Origin: Streptomyces flavidovirens DSM 40150
GTDB lineage: Bacteria; Actinomycetota; Actinomycetes; Streptomycetales; Streptomycetaceae
Reading direction: 5' to 3'
Assembly (NCBI RefSeq): GCF_000429085.1
Contig: NZ_AUBE01000025.1
Span: forward strand, 29,396 to 93,395
Length of the DNA stretch: 64,000 nucleotides
Position numbers and translations under genes: made by a program. Every line of letters begins with the position of its first letter. Within the stretch, counting starts at the first letter, position 1. The notes beneath the pieces were generated by a model. It was not told the DNA's origin. It made no database searches and was given only the letters and a program-made list of their open reading frames with translations. Shown here piece after piece: positions 16,705 through 24,622 of the stretch.

Positions 16705-17307
16705 TCAGGTCAGCAGGTCGTCTACTTGTGCTTCCCCATCACGGTACCTGCGGGCAATCTCCGCACTGCAATCGTCCGCCGTCCGCTGAAGCTGCTGCCG
16801 GCGCCGCGAGACCTGCTGCTCGTACCGGACCAGCCGCCCCATGGCCGCGTGCAGTTCCTCGTCCGTACGGGCAGCCAGGTCCGACAGCTCCACGTCCGCC
16901 AGCATCTCGGCGGCCAGCAGCCGGAACTCCTCGCTGTGCGGGGTGGACATCGTCACGTGTCGGGCGGACGAGCGGTGCTGGGAAGGGGCGTCCGCGAGGA
17001 TCTCCGACAGCCGCTCGACGACAGGGGACTCCGGCCCCGTACGCCGCGCCAGCTCGGCCCGCAGAATGTCGATCCGCCCGTGCAGCAGACGCCGCACATA
17101 GCTGAGGTCCGCCTCGTCCCGCTGCGAGTCCCGGCGCAGGCCGCGCAGTTCGGGCAGCCGCAGCCCGCCGAGATCGTTGCGCGTCTCACGATCCGCGCTC
17201 TCGCCGGTCCGCTGCGCCGGTGGCCGGGCGGCGGGAGCGGATGTCGTCAGCTGGATCATTTGCATAGGTACGGGGCCGGGCGGCTGCCCGGCGCCAGGTG
17301 TGCTCAT
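16705..17307 (-). CDS. rsiG: RsiG, c-di-GMP-dependent anti-sigma factor for WhiG
   Basis: RsiG with bound cyclic di-GMP sequesters the sporulation sigma factor WhiG. The 200-residue protein has a disordered N-terminus and two antiparallel helices, each carrying the nucleotide-binding motif E-x3-S-x2-R-x3-Q-x3-D. The second copy is perfect: Glu163, Ser167, Arg170, Gln174, Asp178. The first is Glu65, Ser69, Arg72, His76, Asp80, with His in place of Gln. This coiled-coil pair and the motif identify the protein with confidence. ATG at 17307 is preferred over an in-frame start 57 bases upstream in the divergent promoter region; the Shine-Dalgarno is weak (GACGGAA). It is divergent from dtd. Confidence 0.93.
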   Translation of the reverse strand: MSTPGAGQPPGPVPMQMIQLTTSAPAARPPAQRTGESADRETRNDLGGLRLPELRGLRRDSQRDEADLSYVRRLLHGRIDILRAELARRTGPESPVVERLSEILADAPSQHRSSARHVTMSTPHSEEFRLLAAEMLADVELSDLAARTDEELHAAMGRLVRYEQQVSRRRQQLQRTADDCSAEIARRYRDGEAQVDDLLT

Positions 17308-17410
17308 GGATTGTTCCGTCCCCTCGACCGGTGCGGCGCGCACCGCCTTTGTGCATCGTGCCACTCTTGACGGCGGCTACGCAGGTGCTCTACGCCCGTT
17401 CAGCCCCCGA

Positions 17411-17416
17411 TACATT
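17411..17416 (+). promoter_or_regulatory. -10 element of a leaderless dtd promoter
   Basis: TACATT is followed by seven bases and then the ATG of dtd, which would make the mRNA start at or one base from the start codon. There is no Shine-Dalgarno sequence. No clear -35 is seen. Confidence 0.4.
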
Positions 17417-17423
17417 GCTGCGT

Positions 17424-17849
17424 ATGCGTGCAGTGGTGCAGAGAGTGGACGGCGCGAGCGTCGTCGTGGCCGGACAGACGGTCGGCGAAATCGTTGGCGA
17501 AGGGCTGTGTGTGCTGGTGGGAGTAACCCACGAGGACACAACGGACAAGGCCGCACAGCTCGCCAGGAAGCTGTGGTCGGTCCGGATCCTCGCGGGCGAG
17601 AAGTCCTGCTCGGATGTGAATGCGCCGCTTCTGGTCATTTCACAGTTCACCCTCTACGGGGACGCCCGCAAGGGCCGCCGCCCCACCTGGAACGCCGCGG
17701 CCCCCGGCGAGATCGCCGAACCGCTGGTGGACGAGGTCGTCGCGCAGCTGCGCGCGCTGGGCGCGCACGTGGAGACGGGCCGCTTCGGAGCCCAGATGCG
17801 GGTCTCCCTCACGAACGACGGCCCGTTCACAGTCCTGATCGAAGTCTGA
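17424..17849 (+). CDS. dtd: Dtd, D-aminoacyl-tRNA deacylase
   Basis: Dtd releases D-amino acids, and glycine from mischarged tRNA-Ala, so it proofreads chirality in translation. The 141-residue protein has the family start MRAVVQRV, the active-site strand SQFTLYGDARKGRRP (Ser-Gln-x-x-Leu) and the C-terminal NDGPFTVLIE, which corresponds to the cross-subunit Gly-cis-Pro motif. Length and motifs are exactly as expected. It lies alone on the plus strand between rsiG (divergent) and ygfZ (convergent). Confidence 0.96.
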   Translation: MRAVVQRVDGASVVVAGQTVGEIVGEGLCVLVGVTHEDTTDKAAQLARKLWSVRILAGEKSCSDVNAPLLVISQFTLYGDARKGRRPTWNAAAPGEIAEPLVDEVVAQLRALGAHVETGRFGAQMRVSLTNDGPFTVLIEV

Positions 17850-17891
17850 GCAGCGCGGAGCGCGGACCTACGGTCAGCGCCGAGCCCGGAC

Positions 17892-18872
17892 CTACGGCTC
17901 TACGACGACTTCCTGCGCCGCCGCCGTGTTCCCCGCCAGCAGCTCCGCGTCCACCGGCACATTGCGCTTGACGAGCGCGAGCGCGATCGGCCCCAGCTCG
18001 TGGTGGCGGGCCGACGTGGTGACGAACCCCAGCTGGCGCCCCTCCTCACCGTCCGCCGCCAGCCGCACCGGGGTCCCCGGCCCCGGCAGCAGCACATCGC
18101 TGCCGTCCAGGTGCAGGAAGACGAGCCGCCGCGGCGGCTTCCCCAGGTTCTGGACGCGGGCGACCGTCTCCTGCCCCCGGTAGCAGCCCTTCTGGAGGTG
18201 TACGGCGCTGCCGATCCAGCCCAGCTCGTGCGGGATGGTGCGGTGGTCGGTCTCGAAGCCGAGGCGCGGCCGGTGGGCCTCGACGCGCAGGGCCTCGTAC
18301 GCGAGGATGCCGGCCGCCGGGCCATGAGCCCCGGCGTACGCCTCCAGCTCACCGCGCGGCAGGAACAGGTCACGGCCGTGCGGGGTCTCGCGTACGGCCA
18401 CGCCCTTCGGCACGTCGGCGATCGAGCCGGCCGGCAGGTGGACGACCGCGAAGTCCTCGGTCCGGTCGGCGGTCTCCACCCGGTAGAAGAACTTCATCGA
18501 CTCCAGGTACGCGATGAGATCGCCCTGCGTACCCGGCTCGACGTGCATCCACACCGTCTCGCCGTCGTCGACGAGGTACATCGCGTGCTCGACATGACCG
18601 TGCGCGGAAAGGATCAACGCCTCGGTGGCCTGGCCCGCCGGGAGATCGCTGACGTGCTGCGTGAGCAGGAGGTGCAGCCAGCTCAGCCGGTCGTCACCGC
18701 TGACGGTGACGACGCCGCGGTGCGAGAGGTCGACGAAACCGGTGCCGCCGGCGAGCGCGCGCTGCTCGCGGAACAGGTCTCCGTAGTGCGCGGCGACACC
18801 TTCGTCGCGCCCTTCGGCGGGGACGGCGCCGGGCAGGGACAGCAGGGGGCTTGCCGGTGAGTGTGGCTGCAT
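17892..18872 (-). CDS. ygfZ: folate-binding YgfZ/GcvT-like protein (Fe-S cluster maintenance)
   Basis: The 326-residue protein resembles aminomethyltransferase GcvT without its catalytic role. It carries the YgfZ signature KGCYRGQE in VHLQKGCYRGQETVARVQ, whose Cys is redox-sensitive. YgfZ proteins bind tetrahydrofolate and support repair or assembly of certain iron-sulfur enzymes. The N-terminal folate-binding part contains FVDLSHRGVVTVSGDDRLSWLH. I chose ATG at 18870-18872 (MQPHSPASPLLSL); the frame extends further up but reads into the nur gene. It is 10 bases from the nur stop, so the two are probably co-transcribed. Confidence 0.9.
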   Translation of the reverse strand: MQPHSPASPLLSLPGAVPAEGRDEGVAAHYGDLFREQRALAGGTGFVDLSHRGVVTVSGDDRLSWLHLLLTQHVSDLPAGQATEALILSAHGHVEHAMYLVDDGETVWMHVEPGTQGDLIAYLESMKFFYRVETADRTEDFAVVHLPAGSIADVPKGVAVRETPHGRDLFLPRGELEAYAGAHGPAAGILAYEALRVEAHRPRLGFETDHRTIPHELGWIGSAVHLQKGCYRGQETVARVQNLGKPPRRLVFLHLDGSDVLLPGPGTPVRLAADGEEGRQLGFVTTSARHHELGPIALALVKRNVPVDAELLAGNTAAAQEVVVEP

Positions 18873-18882
18873 ACCCGCCAGC

Positions 18883-19344
18883 CTACGACTCGGTAGTTGA
18901 AGCCTGCGACGAAGCCTGCGCCGATGCCCTCGCGGCACACTTCTCGCAGCGCCCGAAGATCGCGAAGTGCTTCATGTCCGTCTCGAAGCCGAACGTCTCA
19001 CGCAGCTTGGCCGTGAAGTCGGCGGCGACCGCGATGTCCGCCTCGATCACGTTCGTACAGTCCCGGCAGACCAGGTGGATGTGGTGGTGGCGGTCCGCCA
19101 GGTGGTACGTCGGGGCCCCGTGCCCCAGGTGCGCGTGGCTGACCAGACCCAGCTCCTCCAGGAGCTCCAGGGTCCGGTAGACGGTGGAGATGTTCACACC
19201 GGACGCGGTCTTGCGTACCTCGACGAGGATGTCGTCAGGTGTCGCGTGCTCCAGGGTGTCCACGGCCTCCAGGACAAGCTGACGCTGGGGCGTCAGCCGG
19301 TAGCCGCGCTGCCGCAGGTCGCTTTTCCAGTCGGTGCTCACCAC
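18883..19344 (-). CDS. nur: Nur, nickel-responsive Fur-family regulator
   Basis: Nur represses nickel uptake and the iron superoxide dismutase gene when nickel is present, allowing the Ni-SOD switch. The 153-residue protein matches what I recall of S. coelicolor Nur almost throughout. It has a winged helix (RQRGYRLTPQRQLVLEAVDT, ISTVYRTLELLEELG), the His cluster RHHHIHLVCRDC for metal, and a second CxxC-like pair in GRCEKC. Zur and Fur paralogues differ in the His pattern. Two tandem GTG codons are possible starts (19344 and 19341). A variable Ser/Ala/Thr tail follows residue 140. Confidence 0.93.
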   Translation of the reverse strand: MVSTDWKSDLRQRGYRLTPQRQLVLEAVDTLEHATPDDILVEVRKTASGVNISTVYRTLELLEELGLVSHAHLGHGAPTYHLADRHHHIHLVCRDCTNVIEADIAVAADFTAKLRETFGFETDMKHFAIFGRCEKCAARASAQASSQASTTES

Positions 19345-19390
19345 GTGCCCAGTGTAGGCAGCGCGGCGAGCGACCGACGGGGTGTCCGGC

Positions 19391-19954
19391 CTACTTGAAG
19401 AAGGCGATGCCGTCGTCGGGCAGGTCCTTGAGGTCCTTCGCCCACTCGCTCGGGTCGACGACCTTCTTCAGGTGCGCCGACATGTAGGGGCGGAGCTCGA
19501 CGTCCGGGGTGGCCTTCTCGCCGACCCACATCAGGTCGCTCTTCACGTAGCCGTAGAGACGCTTGCCGCCGGAGTAGGGCCCCGAGGCGGCGGTGCGCGC
19601 CACCGCGTCCGTCACCAGGTCGATCTGCGGCTTCTGGTCGGCCAGCTCGCCGTACCAGATCTCGACGACGCCCTGGTCGCGGATCATGACGACCTCGACC
19701 TTGCGGTCCTTGTCGATGCGCCAGTAACCGGTCTCGCTCTCCAGCGGGCGGACCTTCTTGCCCTCGCTGTCGAGCACCCACGTGTGCGAGACGTACTCGA
19801 GGAAGTCCCGGCCGTCGTGGGTGAAGCTGACCTCCTGGCCGAAGTTGCACTTCTCGGCGCCGGGGAAGTCGGAAACGCCCGCACCCTCCCAGTTACCGAG
19901 GAGGAAGACGAGGGGGACGAGGTCCGGGTGGAGGTCGGACGGGATCTCGATCAT
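19391..19954 (-). CDS. nitrobindin-like FABP-family haem protein
   Basis: The 187-residue protein is a lipocalin/FABP-like beta barrel of the nitrobindin group. The diagnostic motif G-x-W-x-G-x-G appears as LLGNWEGAGVS (about 19-29), and the proximal His is probably the one in RPYMSAHLKKV near residue 165. Nitrobindins bind ferric haem, interact with NO and isomerise peroxynitrite. There is no signal peptide. It lies between nur and a tiny membrane protein gene, all on the minus strand. Confidence 0.88.
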   Translation of the reverse strand: MIEIPSDLHPDLVPLVFLLGNWEGAGVSDFPGAEKCNFGQEVSFTHDGRDFLEYVSHTWVLDSEGKKVRPLESETGYWRIDKDRKVEVVMIRDQGVVEIWYGELADQKPQIDLVTDAVARTAASGPYSGGKRLYGYVKSDLMWVGEKATPDVELRPYMSAHLKKVVDPSEWAKDLKDLPDDGIAFFK

Positions 19955-19989
19955 GAGCTGCTCAGACGATCTGTGAGGGGGAGGGTGGG

Positions 19990-20091
19990 TTAGCGCTGAC
20001 CCTGGTAGAGCTTCTTCACGGTCAGACCGGCGAAGGCGAGAACGCCGACGCAGACCAGAACCAGCAGGGCTTCGAAGAAAATCGTCAGCAC
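19990..20091 (-). CDS. 33-residue single-helix membrane protein
   Basis: A GTG at 20089-20091 preceded by AAGGAG (7-base gap) opens a 33-codon frame ending in TAA. The product has one long hydrophobic helix (IFFEALLVLVCVGVLAFAGL) followed by a positive C-terminus, TVKKLYQGQR. That gives a typical small integral protein with the N-terminus outside. The excellent ribosome binding site, the codon bias and my recollection of very similar tiny proteins at this locus in other Streptomyces support it as real. No function is known. Confidence 0.75.
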   Translation of the reverse strand: MLTIFFEALLVLVCVGVLAFAGLTVKKLYQGQR

Positions 20092-20176
20092 GGGGTTGCT
20101 CCTTGCACGAGCGGTGGGCAGTACGGGGCCGGGCCCCAGCTTAGTCGGCGGGGCCCGGCACGGCCGTCCGGGGGCT

Positions 20177-21001
20177 TCAGCCGAGCAGCTGGTTCTGCAG
20201 AATCACCGACTGGTGGAAGGGCACCTCGGGAACGCCGCCCTTCCTGGCGTGCGTGATCAGCGCGATCGTGTCGCCGGACTGGATGTACGCCAGCCGTAGC
20301 TGCTCGCCGTCGTACGGCTTCGTCTCCGCGTACAGATATGCCGTCGTGTTCTCCACGAGGCCGGAGCTGGTCCACACGGGGTCGAGCTCCAGGGACGGAG
20401 AGCCCGCCGGCGGGAGACCGCTGCTCAGACCGACGCCGATGACGCGGACCTTGAAGCGTTCCGCGATCCCGGCCGAGTTGAACCGCAGCAGGTGGACGCG
20501 GGCCGTGGTGCCGTCCGGCATCGTCCAGCCACGTGCCGCGACATGGCGTACGGCGTAGTCGTCGAGCGCCAGGGCCAGGTCGGCGCGCTTCTCCTCCTCG
20601 TACGCCGCCGTATAGCGCTCCGGAGCGACCCAGCCGCCGTCCAGCTCCTTGTCCTGCTCGGCACCGGCCGGCAGGGGCAGCAGCAGGGCGCGCAGGTCGG
20701 CGTGGTGGATCTCGCCGCGGTTGCCGTCGTTGAAGGGGCGCGGGGAGCCGGCCGGCAGGGCGGGCAGCGAGAGGCGCGGATAGTCCCAGCGACCGTCGTC
20801 GCGGGTGGCCAGGCCGGGGACGTCCGCGCGGTCCATCGAGGTGATGCCGAGCGCCGTGCCGGTGCCGAGGCCGCCGCAGACGAGCAGGGCGGCGGCCCAG
20901 CGGGCGACGGCCCGCAGGGCCCTGCGGGGCGGCGCGGGCGCGGCGGCCGGCTCCACGGCCGGCTCGTGCGCCGGCACAGGGGGCGTGATCTGCTCGGTCA
21001 T
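20177..21001 (-). CDS. membrane-anchored extracytoplasmic protein, third of a paralogous trio
   Basis: The 274-residue protein has a short cytoplasmic Pro/Ala-rich N-terminus, one transmembrane helix (about 33-55, RWAAALLVCGGLGTGTALGI) and an outer domain. It shares the pattern HHADLRALLLPLPAGAEQDKELDGGWV with its two upstream neighbours, which have DLRKLLLPKPAGA and ELSALLLPVPDGY. It ends in HQSVILQNQLLG. Its ATG overlaps the stop of the preceding gene (ATGA), so translation is probably coupled. I do not recognise the outer domain; paralogues of this size in one operon suggest subunits of a surface complex. Confidence 0.8.
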   Translation of the reverse strand: MTEQITPPVPAHEPAVEPAAAPAPPRRALRAVARWAAALLVCGGLGTGTALGITSMDRADVPGLATRDDGRWDYPRLSLPALPAGSPRPFNDGNRGEIHHADLRALLLPLPAGAEQDKELDGGWVAPERYTAAYEEEKRADLALALDDYAVRHVAARGWTMPDGTTARVHLLRFNSAGIAERFKVRVIGVGLSSGLPPAGSPSLELDPVWTSSGLVENTTAYLYAETKPYDGEQLRLAYIQSGDTIALITHARKGGVPEVPFHQSVILQNQLLG

Positions 21002-21774
21002 ATGTACTCCCCCGGAGACACGATGTGGTCGAGCTGGTCCTCCACCAGCGCGGCGACGGTGGACTTCGAGAAGGGCTTCGTGCCGGACGCGGTGACGGTC
21101 ACCATCAGTTCGCCGTCGTACCCGGAACAGATCATTCCGTCGAGGGCCGACTTGGCGTCCGAGCCGTTCCGGCTCTCCTGCGGCGCCATGTAACAGAACG
21201 CCTTCTTGTGCTTCTTGATCTTCGGCCCCTTGGGCACGTCGAGGAAGCGGAGCAGCTCCGCCCGGAACTGGTTCAGATCGTGGATGTGCTTCTTGTCCTT
21301 CATCCGGACGATCTGCGTGCTGACGACCAGGTCGTCTTCTTCCGAGAGGTACGACCGCAGGGCGATGCCCTGGACACCCAGCTTGTCGACCTTCCGCTCG
21401 TACTCCCTGCGCTTGGCCGCCGAGACTCCCTGACCCGCTTCCTTGAGGAGGGCCACCGCCTGCGCGCCGCTGAGTTCGGTGTCGTTGCCGTGCGACTCGA
21501 TGTCGGGGCCGAGGCGGTAGCCGTCGGGGACGGGGAGCAGCAGGGCGCTGAGCTCGGTCGAGTCCCTGCCCCGGCCGACGTCGCCCGCCGGGTCCTTGGC
21601 GGGCTCGCCGTCGGTCTCCTTCCAGACGGTGGTGGGGACGGTCACGTCCGCGTTGACGACGGTGTGCCGGGTGTACGCCAGCCCGCCGCCGACGGCGCCG
21701 AGCACCAGGACAGCGGGGAGCACCGTGCCGAGGAGCCGGCGCGTCACGTTTTTGTTCACAGGCGTCTTGTTCAC
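20998..21774 (-). CDS. membrane-anchored extracytoplasmic protein, second of the trio
   Basis: This 258-residue protein starts at GTG 21774 (VNKTPVNKNVTRRLLG), whose GTGA overlaps the stop of the upstream paralogue. It has a single N-terminal helix (LLGTVLPAVLVLGAVGGGLAY) and an outer domain with the shared motif DSTELSALLLPVPDGYRLGPD. Then come Arg/Lys-rich helices (VSAAKRREYERKVDKLG) and a C-terminal segment (FSKSTVAALVEDQLDHIV) that aligns in position with KKDIRVLAERQLERL of the first paralogue. A single Cys pair (FCYMAP, MICSGY) may form a disulfide. Function unknown. Confidence 0.8.
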   Translation of the reverse strand: MNKTPVNKNVTRRLLGTVLPAVLVLGAVGGGLAYTRHTVVNADVTVPTTVWKETDGEPAKDPAGDVGRGRDSTELSALLLPVPDGYRLGPDIESHGNDTELSGAQAVALLKEAGQGVSAAKRREYERKVDKLGVQGIALRSYLSEEDDLVVSTQIVRMKDKKHIHDLNQFRAELLRFLDVPKGPKIKKHKKAFCYMAPQESRNGSDAKSALDGMICSGYDGELMVTVTASGTKPFSKSTVAALVEDQLDHIVSPGEYI

Positions 21775-22628
21775 AGTCGCTCCAGCTGCCGCTCGGCCAG
21801 CACGCGGATGTCCTTCTTGCTGATCGGCTTGGTGTCGAAGACGTGGATGTCGGCCATGATGTCGCCGCGCTGGAAGAGGGCACGGGCCCGGTAGCCCGGC
21901 AGGTATCCGGCCTTCCGGTCCACCTTGTAGACGTAGTAGCGGCCGTTGCCGCTGCCCTTGAGCGCGTCGCCGTTGTTGCCGGCGCCGTCCTCGTCCTCGG
22001 GCATGTAGCTGTACTGGCCGTCCGCGTGCTCGGCGGCGCCGGCCACCGGGCCCGAGCCGAACTGCACGAGCCGTACGCTCACCCACCGGTTCGCGTCCTG
22101 CTCCCAGGCGGTGCCCACGAACCGGCGGAAGTCCCACGCGGCCAGTTCCCCGAACATGTAGCCCTCGCTGTCGTAGCCGCGGGCGTACGAGGTGAGGTCG
22201 CCCCGGCCGTCCTTCACCCACTCCTCGTCCGACGCACGCGCACCCGCTGGCTTGGGCAGGAGCAGCTTGCGCAGGTCCCCGTCCGTCCTGACCCGGCGGT
22301 CGTCCCTGGCGGACAGCGGCGCGGGCTCCTTGCCCTCGGGCAGGGCCTTGGCCGGGTACGCCAGTCCGGGTTGCGCCAGCGCCGGCAGTGGCGTCGGCGG
22401 CCGCTCGGCCTGGACGGTGTAGCCGGTCGCGGTCCCGCCGACGATGCCCAGCACCGCGGCGGCGGCGATGATCAGGGTTGTACGGCCCCGAGGGCGGACG
22501 CGGCGCACTGGGCGGTCGTCCGCCGGCGCGGCCGCTTCCTGCGATTCTGCTGGTTCCTGCTGATCAGGAACGTTTTGCTGAGCTTCCAAAGGGTCCCCCC
22601 ACCAGACCTGAAGCGCAGGTTCCATCAC
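21771..22628 (-). CDS. membrane-anchored extracytoplasmic protein, first of the trio
   Basis: The protein is 285 residues from the GTG at 22628 (ATG one codon later). A cytoplasmic Gln/Glu/Pro-rich segment is followed by a transmembrane helix (TTLIIAAAAVLGIVGGTATGY, about 50-70) and an outer domain with RTDGDLRKLLLPKPAGARASDEEW, YVYKVDRKAGYLPG and the terminal KKDIRVLAERQLERL. The start is uncertain because no good ribosome binding site precedes it; a TTG farther in follows GGGGGG. It heads the three-gene operon and is divergent from the DsrE-family gene. Confidence 0.75.
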   Translation of the reverse strand: MMEPALQVWWGDPLEAQQNVPDQQEPAESQEAAAPADDRPVRRVRPRGRTTLIIAAAAVLGIVGGTATGYTVQAERPPTPLPALAQPGLAYPAKALPEGKEPAPLSARDDRRVRTDGDLRKLLLPKPAGARASDEEWVKDGRGDLTSYARGYDSEGYMFGELAAWDFRRFVGTAWEQDANRWVSVRLVQFGSGPVAGAAEHADGQYSYMPEDEDGAGNNGDALKGSGNGRYYVYKVDRKAGYLPGYRARALFQRGDIMADIHVFDTKPISKKDIRVLAERQLERL

Positions 22629-22693
22629 CTGCGGCGCACTACAGACCAGTGAGGGGCGGCCGCGGTTGTACGGCGGCGGATTACAGTTCGGAC

Positions 22694-23056
22694 ATGGCGA
22701 AGAAGCTCGTGATCAAGGTGACCGCCGGGGCCGACGCCCCCGAGCGGTGCTCGCAGGCGTTCACGGTGGCGGCGGTGGCCGTCGCCAGTGGAGTGGAGGT
22801 CTCGCTCTGGCTGACCGGCGAGTCCTCGTGGTTCGCGCTGCCGGGGCGCGCGGCCGAGTTCGAACTGCCGCACGCGGCGCCGCTGCCGGACCTGATCGAG
22901 TCCATCACGGCGGCCGGACAGATCACCCTGTGCACGCAGTGCGCGGCGCGGCGGGAGATCACCGAGAAGGACGTGATCGAGGGCGTACGGATCGCCGGAG
23001 CCCAGGTCTTCGTCAGCGAGGTCATGGCGGACGACGTCCAGTCCCTCGTCTACTGA
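22694..23056 (+). CDS. DsrE/F-family sulfur-relay-like protein
   Basis: The 120-residue cytoplasmic protein has the DsrE alpha/beta pattern: MAKKLVIKVTAGADAPERCSQAF, VAVASGVEVSLWLTGESS, and a cysteine pair in TLCTQCAARREI at about 78-89. DsrE-type proteins carry persulfide sulfur on a conserved Cys; here the CTQC pair would be the site. The partner is unknown. A TACAGT -10-like hexamer six bases before the ATG suggests a leaderless transcript. Confidence 0.85.
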   Translation: MAKKLVIKVTAGADAPERCSQAFTVAAVAVASGVEVSLWLTGESSWFALPGRAAEFELPHAAPLPDLIESITAAGQITLCTQCAARREITEKDVIEGVRIAGAQVFVSEVMADDVQSLVY

Positions 23057-23104
23057 CGGCCTGCTGCTGGTGGACTCACGGCCTGCTGCTGGGGGACTGG
23101 CGGC

Positions 23105-23365
23105 CTACTGGGGGCGCTTCTTGCCGTCCAGCTCGTCCCACCAGTCGTCGGACTTCGGGTCCCCGGACGGATCGTCCCACCAGCGGTCGTCCGGCCCCCG
23201 CCGGTTGGCGACCATCGCCGCGACGGGCGGGATGACCATGGCGACGAAGCACATCGCGACGGCCGCCGGCACCGACCACAGCCGCACGACGGCCCAGGCG
23301 GAGACGAAGAGGAAGACGCATCCGCCCATCAGCAGGAAGTAGGCGTGCCGCCGCCGCGCGTACAT
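23105..23365 (-). CDS. DUF3099 family membrane protein
   Basis: The 86-residue protein begins MYARRRHAYFLLMGGCVFLF and has two transmembrane helices (about 9-29 and 34-54) followed by an acidic Trp-rich tail (DDRWWDDPSGDPKSDDWWDEL). This is the DUF3099 family, widespread in actinobacteria and without known function. The start was chosen at 23363-23365 behind GGTGGAG; the longer frame runs into a terminator hairpin. Confidence 0.82.
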   Translation of the reverse strand: MYARRRHAYFLLMGGCVFLFVSAWAVVRLWSVPAAVAMCFVAMVIPPVAAMVANRRGPDDRWWDDPSGDPKSDDWWDELDGKKRPQ

Positions 23366-23380
23366 ATCTCCACCGTACGA

Positions 23381-23440
23381 CCGAAGGGCCGCACCCGGTC
23401 CAGGCAGAGCGTCCAAACCCCCTGGGGTGCGGCCCTTCGG
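23381..23440 (-). terminator. terminator hairpin after DUF1416 gene
   Basis: CCGAAGGGCCGCACCC (23381-23396) pairs perfectly over 16 bp with GGGTGCGGCCCTTCGG (23425-23440). The 28-base loop is long. It ends the sulfurtransferase operon just before the DUF3099 start. Confidence 0.6.
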
Positions 23441-23458
23441 CCAGTAGTGAAACCGTCG

Positions 23459-23746
23459 TCAGACGGCGATCGCGACCTCCGCGAGGCCACCCTTCTGGGC
23501 GACGACCGTACGGTCGGCCGTGCCGCCGGGGACCAGCGCGCGCAGGGTCCACGTGCCCTCGGCCGCGTAGAAGCGGAACTGGCCCGTGGCCGAGGTGGGC
23601 ACCTCGGCGGTGAACTCGCCGGTCGAGTCCAGGAGGCGGACGTAACCGGTGACGGGCTCGCCGTCGCGGGTCACGCTGCCCTGGATGGTGGTCTCACCGG
23701 GCTTGATCGTCGAGGCGTCGGGGCCGCCGGCCTTTGCTCCACACAT
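23459..23746 (-). CDS. DUF1416 (SseC-like) protein
   Basis: The 95-residue protein starts MCGAKAGGPDASTIKPGET and is a compact beta-sandwich-like domain (VTRDGEPVTGYVRLLDSTGEF, GTWTLRALVPGG). It matches DUF1416/SseC, which in mycobacteria and Streptomyces sits directly downstream of a thiosulfate sulfurtransferase gene. It is assumed to act with that enzyme in sulfur metabolism, but no activity is known. It lies 36 bases behind the sulfurtransferase gene, in the same operon. Confidence 0.88.
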   Translation of the reverse strand: MCGAKAGGPDASTIKPGETTIQGSVTRDGEPVTGYVRLLDSTGEFTAEVPTSATGQFRFYAAEGTWTLRALVPGGTADRTVVAQKGGLAEVAIAV

Positions 23747-23782
23747 GTTGAAATCCGTCCTTCAAGTCTCAGGCGAGAGGGG

Positions 23783-24622
23783 TTACTTGTTGGCGCCGAG
23801 CTCGATCGGCACGCCGACCAGGGAGCCGTACTCGGTCCACGAGCCGTCGTAGTTCTTGACGTTGTCGACACCGAGCAGCTCGTGCAGGACGAACCAGGTC
23901 AGGGCCGAACGCTCACCGATGCGGCAGTACGCGATGGTGTCCTTCGCCAGGTCGACCTGCTCGGCCTCGTACAGGGCCTTGAGCTCTTCGTCGGACTTGA
24001 AGGTGCCGTCGTCGTTGGCGTTCTTCGACCACGGGATGTTGCGGGCGGACGGGACGTGGCCCGGGCGCTGCGACTGCTCCTGCGGCAGGTGGGCCGGGGC
24101 GAGCAGCTTGCCGCTGAACTCGTCGGGCGAGCGCACGTCGACGAGGTTCTGGTTGTTGATCGCGGAGACGACGTCGTCGCGGAAGGCGCGGATCGAGGTG
24201 TCCTGCGGCTTGGCCTTGTACTGGGTGGCCGGGCGCTGGGGGACCTCGGCGACCAGGTCGCGGGAGTCGAGCTCCCACTTCTTGCGGCCGCCGTCCAGCA
24301 GGCGAACGTCCTGGTGGCCGTAGAGCTTGAAGTACCAGAAGGCGTACGAGGCGAACCAGTTGTTGTTGCCGCCGTAGAGGACGACCGTGGTGTCGTTCGC
24401 GATGCCCTTCTCCGACAGGAGCTTCTCGAAGCCGGCCTGGTCGACGAAGTCGCGGCGGACGGGGTCCTGGAGGTCCTTGGTCCAGTCGATCCGGATCGCG
24501 TTGCGGATGTGGTTCTTCTCGTACGCCGAGGTGTCTTCGTCCACCTCGACGATCGCGACCTTCGGGTCCTCGATGTGGGCCTCGACCCAGTCTGCGTCGA
24601 CCAGGACGTCGCTGCGGCTCAT
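23783..24622 (-). CDS. thiosulfate/3-mercaptopyruvate sulfurtransferase (double rhodanese)
   Basis: The 279-residue enzyme has two rhodanese domains and moves sulfane sulfur from thiosulfate to an acceptor. The inactive N-terminal domain covers about 1-130 (VAIVEVDEDTSAYEKNHIR, YGGNNNWFASYAFWYFKLYG). The active C-terminal domain carries the catalytic loop CRIGERS in IAYCRIGERSALTWF (Cys near 233). Mycobacterial homologues are called CysA2/SseA. ATG at 24622 has an ideal CGGAGGAG. A leader peptide gene and hairpins 200 bases upstream suggest cysteine-linked attenuation. Confidence 0.95.
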   Translation of the reverse strand: MSRSDVLVDADWVEAHIEDPKVAIVEVDEDTSAYEKNHIRNAIRIDWTKDLQDPVRRDFVDQAGFEKLLSEKGIANDTTVVLYGGNNNWFASYAFWYFKLYGHQDVRLLDGGRKKWELDSRDLVAEVPQRPATQYKAKPQDTSIRAFRDDVVSAINNQNLVDVRSPDEFSGKLLAPAHLPQEQSQRPGHVPSARNIPWSKNANDDGTFKSDEELKALYEAEQVDLAKDTIAYCRIGERSALTWFVLHELLGVDNVKNYDGSWTEYGSLVGVPIELGANK

